Below, piece by piece: positions 1-4,304 of a DNA stretch of 8,834 nt. The notes beneath the pieces were generated by a model, which was not told the origin of the DNA, did not search any database, and worked only from the letters and a program-made list of their open reading frames with translations. The stretch comes from Clostridiales bacterium UBA1316. GTDB taxonomy: Bacteria > Bacillota > Clostridia > Oscillospirales > Oscillospiraceae. Numbering within the stretch: the first letter of the stretch is position 1; each line of letters opens with the position of its first letter. Location: positions 505 through 9,338 of the forward strand of contig DBTM01000083.1 in the NCBI GenBank assembly GCA_002307055.1. Direction: 5' to 3'. A program made the translations under genes and the position numbers.

Positions 1-29
1 AGTTCAAGTCTTGTCACTCGGACCAAAAA

Positions 30-75
30 TTGACCGAGGCATTGATACGATGCCTCGGTCAACTCTTTTATTTAG
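30..75 (+). terminator. Intrinsic terminator with TGATACG loop (first copy)
   Basis: A perfect 13-bp stem (30-42 with 50-62) closes a seven-base loop TGATACG and is followed by a T-rich tail ending TTTTATTTAG. A run of five A lies just before the left arm (25-29), so the hairpin could also act on minus-strand transcripts coming from the recombinase side. It most likely ends the transcript of a gene lying to the left of the window. A second hairpin with the same loop and tail is at 1964-2014. Confidence 0.75.
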
Positions 76-85
76 CGTATCAAGA

Positions 86-150
86 AAGCCTGCAATACAA
101 GGGATTTGCCCCATAGGGGTATTCAAAATCCTTTGTATCGCAGGCTTTTT
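86..150 (+). terminator. Large bipartite terminator-like hairpin
   Basis: Two 22-nt arms (86-107 and 126-147) pair with one G-T wobble and one mismatch, and a run of T follows (145-150). Inside the loop a second small hairpin CCCC-ATA-GGGG (109-119) forms its own stem. Strong stem plus T-tract makes an intrinsic terminator the simplest reading, acting in tandem with the hairpin at 30-75. The unusual length and the stacked inner hairpin would also suit a stable small RNA end. Confidence 0.6.
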
Positions 151-191
151 CTGCCTTGTGGGGCTTTTTCGGCACCCTTGTCTCAAGGCTG

Positions 192-221
192 AATTTGAAT
201 ACCCCTTGAAAAAAATAAAAT
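192..221. repeat. Imperfect direct repeat, left copy
   Basis: The 13-mer AATTTGAATACCC (192-204), then CTTG, then the 11-mer AAAAATAAAAT (211-221) recur in the same order and orientation at 1892-1934. The right copy carries about 15 extra bases between the two blocks. The pair brackets the recombinase and the broken cysteine-rich gene. It could be a degenerate attachment-site remnant, a duplicated 3' flank, or chance in AT-rich DNA; the 13-mer identity makes chance less attractive. Confidence 0.4.
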
Positions 222-309
222 AGTTCTATGAAAAATAACAGGGTTCAAGGAATAATAAAAGTGTATGATTTGATCTGCCCAAACACTTTGACTGATAATG
301 ATAGTTGGT

Positions 310-1278
310 CTATTCTGCTCTTTTCGCCGAGTACTTCGTGGATTTCCTCTTCTTGATGCCATCCCCGCCAATCTCGATATTGCTCCGGCGGGAGTGTTCC
401 TCTTGTACTTTGTTGAAGATTTCCTCCGGGATAATTGCTTCGTTATTCTCCTCGGAAGCATATCTATCCACCTCGCCGTCATTGGTCTTCCGCTTCGCCT
501 TGTATTCCGGTGTGTGGGTTTTGAAAATAACAGCGGTGCCGTAGTATTTCGTATTGGTAAGCATGAACTCCAACGTATGCTTTGACCACTGCTCCTTGCC
601 TGTCGGCGAAGGGATATTGTCATTTTCAAGCGCGGCCTTGATTTTTACTATGCTCAAGCCGCTCAAATACATAGCATACACCCTACGGACAACAGCAGCT
701 TCGTCTTCCACGATTTCGAGGTCACCATCATCATTCTGGCGGTAACCATAGCACGGCTTGTTGTAGAGTTTTGAAGTGCCGTTTTCGGCATGACGTTTCA
801 GCCCCCACCGTACATTCTCACTGTGGGACTTGTTCTCGCCCTCGGCAACGCCGCAATAGAGGGATATCATAAGTTCCGCTTCCGGGTTCAGACTACCGAA
901 TTTCTGGTCCTCAAAGTAGACCTCCACATGGTATTCCTGTAAGGCTCTGACGGCAACCAGAACGTCCTCCGTTGAACGGCCAAGTCTGCTGACCGCTTTT
1001 GTGACCACATAGTTGATTTTTTTGTCTCGCGCCGATTGCAGCATTCGTTGAAACTCTGGGCGGTCGATGACACTGGCACCGCTTGCTACTTCGATGAAAA
1101 TATCCGACACTTCCATATGGGGATCTCTATGCACATAACGTGTCAGCTCGGACGCTTGTGCTGCAACACTGTGAAGCTGTGAGTAAGAGTTGGAACTGAC
1201 CCGGCAGTAAACGCCGACTTTCTTCGTATAGAAGTCCCATTTCAGAGGCCGATTTATTTCCCTGACATCCTTTGGCAT
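310..1278 (-). CDS. Large serine recombinase, C-terminally truncated
   Basis: This encodes a 322-residue site-specific DNA recombinase of the large serine family, which moves or inverts DNA through a covalent Ser-DNA intermediate. The resolvase-type catalytic domain spans roughly residues 20-160: YCRVSS carries the catalytic R26 and S28, and SRLGR (97-101) carries R98 and R101. The recombinase DNA-binding domain follows (about 175-300, with SENVRWGL at 153-160 and NTKYYG at 242-247). The usual zinc ribbon and coiled coil are absent: the protein stops at KYSAKRAE, where relatives normally continue into a CxxC zinc ribbon, and no remnant of that domain is visible below position 310 on this strand. 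Family members usually have 450-550 residues. The start at 1278 is preferred over the in-frame ATG at 1308 because GAGGTGA sits six bases before it. It is probably a remnant unable to synapse or direct integration correctly, though the catalytic residues are intact. Confidence 0.85.
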   Translation of the reverse strand: MPKDVREINRPLKWDFYTKKVGVYCRVSSNSYSQLHSVAAQASELTRYVHRDPHMEVSDIFIEVASGASVIDRPEFQRMLQSARDKKINYVVTKAVSRLGRSTEDVLVAVRALQEYHVEVYFEDQKFGSLNPEAELMISLYCGVAEGENKSHSENVRWGLKRHAENGTSKLYNKPCYGYRQNDDGDLEIVEDEAAVVRRVYAMYLSGLSIVKIKAALENDNIPSPTGKEQWSKHTLEFMLTNTKYYGTAVIFKTHTPEYKAKRKTNDGEVDRYASEENNEAIIPEEIFNKVQEEHSRRSNIEIGGDGIKKRKSTKYSAKRAE

Positions 1279-1336
1279 GACGCTCACCTCGACACAATAT
1301 ATTATCATATAATACTGCCCTATGGCCTTGCTATTA

Positions 1337-1378
1337 TCCCGGTTTAGAGTGATATATGTAATACAAAAATAACCGGGA
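1337..1378 (+). promoter_or_regulatory. Inverted repeat covering the RBS of the cysteine-rich gene
   Basis: Perfect 8-bp arms TCCCGGTT (1337-1344) and AACCGGGA (1371-1378) enclose a 26-base loop. The right arm overlaps the Shine-Dalgarno GGGAGGA (1375-1381), so a transcript starting upstream of 1337 could hide the ribosome binding site. A TATAAT-like box lies at 1308-1313, but no good -35 box is seen at standard spacing, so the promoter is unassigned. Confidence 0.35.
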
Positions 1379-1388
1379 GGAACTGAAC

Positions 1389-1790
1389 ATGTATTATATG
1401 CGGTTTAATAATGATGATGGGTCATCAGAGGAGTTTGAAGTTCATCAGGGGCACATCTTCTGCAAATGCCATATATGCGGTTAAAAGTTCACGCCGTTGC
1501 GCATTGAATTCGACCAGCAGTGTAATTCTGAAGAAGAATTTATGCTTTTAAACTGCTGCCCAGACTGCTTTAAAGATTATGATACCGGCAAGAGTCAGAA
1601 GAGAATGTATGACGGATTATCAAAGAAGCTTTCAAGCGTTCTAAAGAAAGAAATAACATCGAATGATGCTCAAGAATTCATTAATGCTGTAAAAGGTAAA
1701 GGGGTCGATTACTGGTGCGCTATGCATGAATACTTCAGCAACTATCCCTCAAATAAAAATGAGTTAAATCCCCGGAATATTCAAAAATAG
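1389..1790 (+). pseudogene. Small cysteine-rich (zinc-ribbon-like) protein gene with in-frame TAA
   Basis: A strong ribosome binding site (GGGAGGA, 1375-1381) precedes ATG at 1389. The frame reads 31 codons to HICG, meets TAA at 1482-1484, then stays open in the same frame for 101 more codons to TAG at 1788. A Cys cluster before the stop (CKCHIC) and one after it (NCCPDC) would pair as a CxxC...CxxC zinc site in the undisturbed protein of about 133 residues. This argues that the two halves were one gene inactivated by a nonsense mutation. The downstream half alone has a first ATG only at 1542 and no obvious ribosome binding site there. I do not recognise the family. It diverges from the recombinase and may be part of the same mobile or accessory patch. 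Confidence 0.6.
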
Positions 1791-1963
1791 CCCAACCACT
1801 TCTCTGCGGTCACCTTATATCACAGTAAGAACAGCCTATAATGGCGTGAAATCGCAAATACTAAAATGCCCAGAACTACAGCGTTTTTTCCAATTTGAAT
1901 ACCCTTGCATACCCCCGCGGACGAAAAATAAAATTGTGTCCATGTAATAGCCCCAACTCGTCA
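1791..1963. other. Non-coding stretch with the right copy of the direct repeat
   Basis: No convincing gene is seen here. An isolated TATAAT (1839-1844) lacks a matching -35 box. The only structured element is the right-hand direct repeat at 1892-1934, just before the TGATACG-loop terminator. Confidence 0.5.
1892..1934. repeat. Imperfect direct repeat, right copy
   Basis: This is the partner of 192-221. AATTTGAATACCC (1892-1904) and AAAAATAAAAT (1924-1934) are identical to the left copy, with an extra segment between them that includes a second ATACCC (1909-1914) and CGCGG. Confidence 0.4.
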
Positions 1964-2014
1964 AACAAGGACGGTATCTTTGATACGAAGATACCGTCCT
2001 TGTTTTTTATTTAG
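1964..2014 (+). terminator. Intrinsic terminator with TGATACG loop (second copy)
   Basis: A perfect 17-bp stem (1964-1980 with 1988-2004) closes the seven-base loop TGATACG, followed by a T-tract and ATTTAG. It is well placed to end transcripts of the broken cysteine-rich gene. Stem sequence differs entirely from the copy at 30-75, but loop and tail are the same. Confidence 0.85.
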
Positions 2015-2115
2015 AGGAGCTGGAAAGATATCCGTCTTTTTTATAGCTTTAAAAATGAAATAAAATTGGCGGATAATTTTCCATAAAAATCCAATTAAAT
2101 ATACAAAATTTTATG
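2015..2115. other. AT-rich spacer before the ammonium transporter promoter
   Basis: This stretch has no open frame, repeat or hairpin I can support. It is markedly AT-rich and lies just upstream of the transporter promoter, so it could hold UP-element or regulator contacts, but no specific site is recognisable. Confidence 0.4.
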
Positions 2116-2144
2116 TTGACAAATATAGAGATGTACAGTAAACT
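2116..2144 (+). promoter_or_regulatory. Sigma-A-like promoter for amt
   Basis: A perfect -35 box TTGACA (2116-2121), a 17-base spacer and a -10-like TAAACT (2139-2144, four of six matches) predict a transcript start near 2151. TACAAT at 2144-2149 matches the -10 consensus better but would give a 22-base spacer. This leaves an untranslated leader of about 270 nt before the transporter gene. Confidence 0.65.
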
Positions 2145-2234
2145 ACAATTACTATCTCAAATATTTAATTTAATATTTTAATTCCGGTTGGGCATTTTTC
2201 TTTCGGGAAGGTGTTTCAAGTTTTGAGCTTAAGG

Positions 2235-2269
2235 GTGGGGGCTCCCATAGGGGGAGACTCCCACTTTTT
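2235..2269 (+). terminator. First leader terminator upstream of amt
   Basis: A stem of about 12 bp (2235-2246 with 2252-2264, one bulged A at 2257 and one G-T pair) ends in TTTTT (2265-2269) and further T-rich sequence. It lies between the predicted promoter and the amt start, so it should stop leader transcripts about 120 nt after initiation unless it is overridden. The apex CCCATAGGGG is identical to that of the inner hairpin at 109-119. Confidence 0.75.
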
Positions 2270-2293
2270 ATTTACTGGAACTATTTGGCACAG

Positions 2294-2337
2294 AGAGGTG
2301 CGCTGGGTATAAACTCAGCGCACCTCTTATTTTTTTA
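2294..2337 (+). terminator. Second leader terminator upstream of amt
   Basis: A perfect 12-bp stem (2294-2305 with 2316-2327), extendable by a G-T and a G-C pair, closes a short loop and runs into a long T-tract (2327-2337). Two consecutive intrinsic terminators inside one leader, both before the start codon, point to transcription attenuation, or to a short stable leader RNA with low read-through into amt. No ATG-initiated leader peptide is visible between promoter and terminators. Confidence 0.85.
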
Positions 2338-2364
2338 ATAATTCGCGAAATTCAATAAATGCTC

Positions 2365-2417
2365 ACAAAGGACTTGCTCCTTTGTTCCATATATAAATTT
2401 TTAAGAGGGGGAACAAA
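2365..2417 (+). promoter_or_regulatory. Alternative-pairing hairpin at the amt ribosome binding site
   Basis: ACAAAGGA (2365-2372) pairs perfectly with TCCTTTGT (2378-2385) around a five-base loop. The overlapping TTTGTTCC (2381-2388) is also the exact complement of GGAACAAA (2410-2417), which ends the Shine-Dalgarno region just before the ATG at 2420. The two pairings exclude each other. The first is closer and more stable, so the open ribosome binding site should be the default state. Confidence 0.4.
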
Positions 2418-2419
2418 TA

Positions 2420-4144
2420 ATGGGAGAATTTCTTAGTACAGCAAGCAAGGCAGCCACAGCTACTACATTTGCCGTATGGTTTCTGATTGGCGCCGCATTG
2501 GTGTTCTTTATGCAGTGTGGATTTGCAATGGTTGAAACCGGATTTACCCGTGCGAAGAATGCCGGAAATATTATCATGAAGAATCTTATGGACTTTTGCA
2601 TCGGCACAGTTGTGTTCATGCTTCTCGGATTCAGTCTGATGATGTCGCAAAATTACATTTTTGGAGTAATTGGGGTTCCAAATCTTCAGATTTTTTCGGA
2701 CTTTTCCCAATTCAATTTCTCCAGCTTCGTTTTTAACCTCGTTTTTTGCGCAACGGCTGCCACGATCGTTTCCGGTGCCATGGCGGAGCGCACAAAGTTC
2801 TCGGCATATGTTATTTACAGCGGTATTATCAGTCTGGTGATTTATCCGGTCGAAGCGGGCTGGGTTTGGAATCCGCAGGGCTGGCTCCTTAACCTCGGAT
2901 ATGTTGATTTTGCCGGTTCCACAGCTATCCACATGGTCGGCGGTATCATGTCCTTTATTGGTGCAGCAATACTCGGGCCGCGCATCGGCAAATATGTTGT
3001 TGATGTAAAAACAGGTAGAAAAACTTCACGCGCTATTCCTGGCCATTCTCTGACGCTCGGTGCTCTTGGTGTATTCATTCTTTGGTTTGGATGGTACGGA
3101 TTTAACGGTGCTGCCGCCACTTCGGTGGAGCAGCTTGGCTCAGTGTTCCTCACAACAACAATCGCTCCGGCAGTCGCCACTGTTGTTACAATGGCTTTCA
3201 CTTGGATTAAAGACGGTAAGCCGGATGTCTCCATGTGTTTGAACGCCTCACTGGCTGGCCTTGTTGCCATTACAGCTCCCTGTGCCAATGTTGATGCGTT
3301 AGGTGCTACCGTCATCGGTGCGGTTTCCGGCATTCTCATTGTTGTTGCTATTGAGTTTATCGACAAGGTTTTGCATGTTGACGATCCGGTTGGCGCAATT
3401 TCAGTTCACGGCATCAACGGTATCTGGGGCGGTCTTGCTGTTGGCCTATTTGCCACCGACTCGGCTCCGAATTCTTCCGTTGTCGGCCTTTTCTACGGCG
3501 GTGGACTGCATCAGCTTGGCATTCAGGCGCTCGGCGTTTTTTTCATCGCAGCCTGGACCGCTGTTACATCTCTTGTCCTTTTTCGGGTCATTAAGTCAGT
3601 TAACGGTCTACGCGCCGCGCCCGAGCATGAAATCGAAGGTCTCGACATTTCTGAGCACGGACTGCCCAGCGCATATGCCGACTTCATGATCACGATACCG
3701 ACAATTGATTTCGGCAGCGCCGCGCCTGCCGTCCCTGCCGCTGTCGCTCCCGAAGTTGCTGTTCCGGTTGAAAACAATGCGTATCCCGGCGCGGCGATCA
3801 CCAACGTTTCGATCGTTACAAATCAGAACAAATTCTCCAAATTGCAGGACGCGCTCGAAAAGCTGGGTATCACCGGGCTTACCATCTCCAACGTATACGG
3901 TTACGGTATGCAGAAGGGTCATCAGCAGAGCTATCGCGGCGTCCCGATTGAGACGAAGCTTCTGCCTAAAATCAAAGTGGATATTGTTATCTGCAAAATT
4001 CCAACAGACCTGCTTGTTAAGACGGTCAAAGAGGCGTTATATACCGGAAACATAGGCGACGGAAAGATATTTATCTCCGATGTGAAAAATGTAATAAAAG
4101 TTCGCACCGGTGAGGAAGGCTTCAGCGCGCTTCAGGACGAATAA
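2420..4144 (+). CDS. amt: Ammonium transporter fused to a PII signal domain (Amt-GlnK)
   Basis: This encodes a 574-residue inner-membrane ammonium channel carrying its own PII regulator. Residues about 15-405 are an Amt domain, normally 11 membrane helices. By alignment to E. coli AmtB I see F109 (F107), D163 (D160), H171 (H168), F228 (F215) and the pore partner H330 (H318); the position of S219 is alanine. The conserved cytoplasmic tail (GLDISEHG) is followed by an Ala/Pro-rich linker (about 432-455) and a full PII domain (about 460-567) with T-loop QKGH and YRG, LPKIK, the ATP-site TGNIGDGK (542-549) and RTGE. The T-loop tyrosine uridylylated in E. coli GlnB (Tyr51) is Ile510 here, so control by uridylylation is not expected; ATP/ADP/2-oxoglutarate sensing is plausible. 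GAGGGGGA lies eight bases before the ATG. GlnK and Amt are usually separate neighbouring genes. No signal peptide is needed. Confidence 0.93.
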   Translation: MGEFLSTASKAATATTFAVWFLIGAALVFFMQCGFAMVETGFTRAKNAGNIIMKNLMDFCIGTVVFMLLGFSLMMSQNYIFGVIGVPNLQIFSDFSQFNFSSFVFNLVFCATAATIVSGAMAERTKFSAYVIYSGIISLVIYPVEAGWVWNPQGWLLNLGYVDFAGSTAIHMVGGIMSFIGAAILGPRIGKYVVDVKTGRKTSRAIPGHSLTLGALGVFILWFGWYGFNGAAATSVEQLGSVFLTTTIAPAVATVVTMAFTWIKDGKPDVSMCLNASLAGLVAITAPCANVDALGATVIGAVSGILIVVAIEFIDKVLHVDDPVGAISVHGINGIWGGLAVGLFATDSAPNSSVVGLFYGGGLHQLGIQALGVFFIAAWTAVTSLVLFRVIKSVNGLRAAPEHEIEGLDISEHGLPSAYADFMITIPTIDFGSAAPAVPAAVAPEVAVPVENNAYPGAAITNVSIVTNQNKFSKLQDALEKLGITGLTISNVYGYGMQKGHQQSYRGVPIETKLLPKIKVDIVICKIPTDLLVKTVKEALYTGNIGDGKIFISDVKNVIKVRTGEEGFSALQDE

Positions 4145-4205
4145 GGTATAAACACTGCTTGTCAACTGCCTGCAAACCCTGCACTTTGCGGGTGAAACGG
4201 TAGGC

Positions 4206-4238
4206 TTACGGCAGCAAAGAAGTAATTTGCTGCCGTAA
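4206..4238 (+). terminator. Hairpin after amt, weak T-tract
   Basis: A perfect 13-bp stem TTACGGCAGCAAA (4206-4218) with its complement (4226-4238) closes a seven-base loop 61 bases after the amt stop. The following sequence is only briefly T-rich, so it may act as an inefficient terminator or as an mRNA 3'-end stabiliser. It abuts the -35 box of the next gene. Confidence 0.5.
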
Positions 4239-4267
4239 TTGCTATCCCACCCCCAATACGGTATACT
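4239..4267 (+). promoter_or_regulatory. Sigma-A-like promoter for the LuxR-family gene
   Basis: TTGCTA (4239-4244), a 17-base spacer and TATACT (4262-4267) form a plausible promoter with initiation near 4274, leaving about 30 nt of untranslated leader. A GC-rich imperfect dyad (4246-4255 and 4290-4299, nine of ten matches) straddles it, with the left arm in the spacer and the right arm overlapping the weak purine-rich ribosome binding site before the ATG at 4305. Confidence 0.55.
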
Positions 4268-4304
4268 TTCTATAGAATAATGGCAGATATGGGAGTGGGG
4301 ACGA

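Noticed and set aside
1482..1484. Recoded stop (selenocysteine or read-through) in the cysteine-rich gene
   Set aside because: Selenocysteine uses TGA, not TAA, and TAA is a normal stop for other genes here; a nonsense mutation is simpler.
2285..2302. Sigma-54-like promoter (TTGGCAC ... GGTGC) in front of amt
   Set aside because: The distance between the GG and GC elements is one base too long, the -12 element is poor, and the sequence forms the left arm of a clear terminator stem.
2363..3366. Minus-strand frames of 174 and 189 codons opposite amt
   Set aside because: They lie opposite a fully conserved Amt domain and their translations show low-complexity or shadow-like composition.
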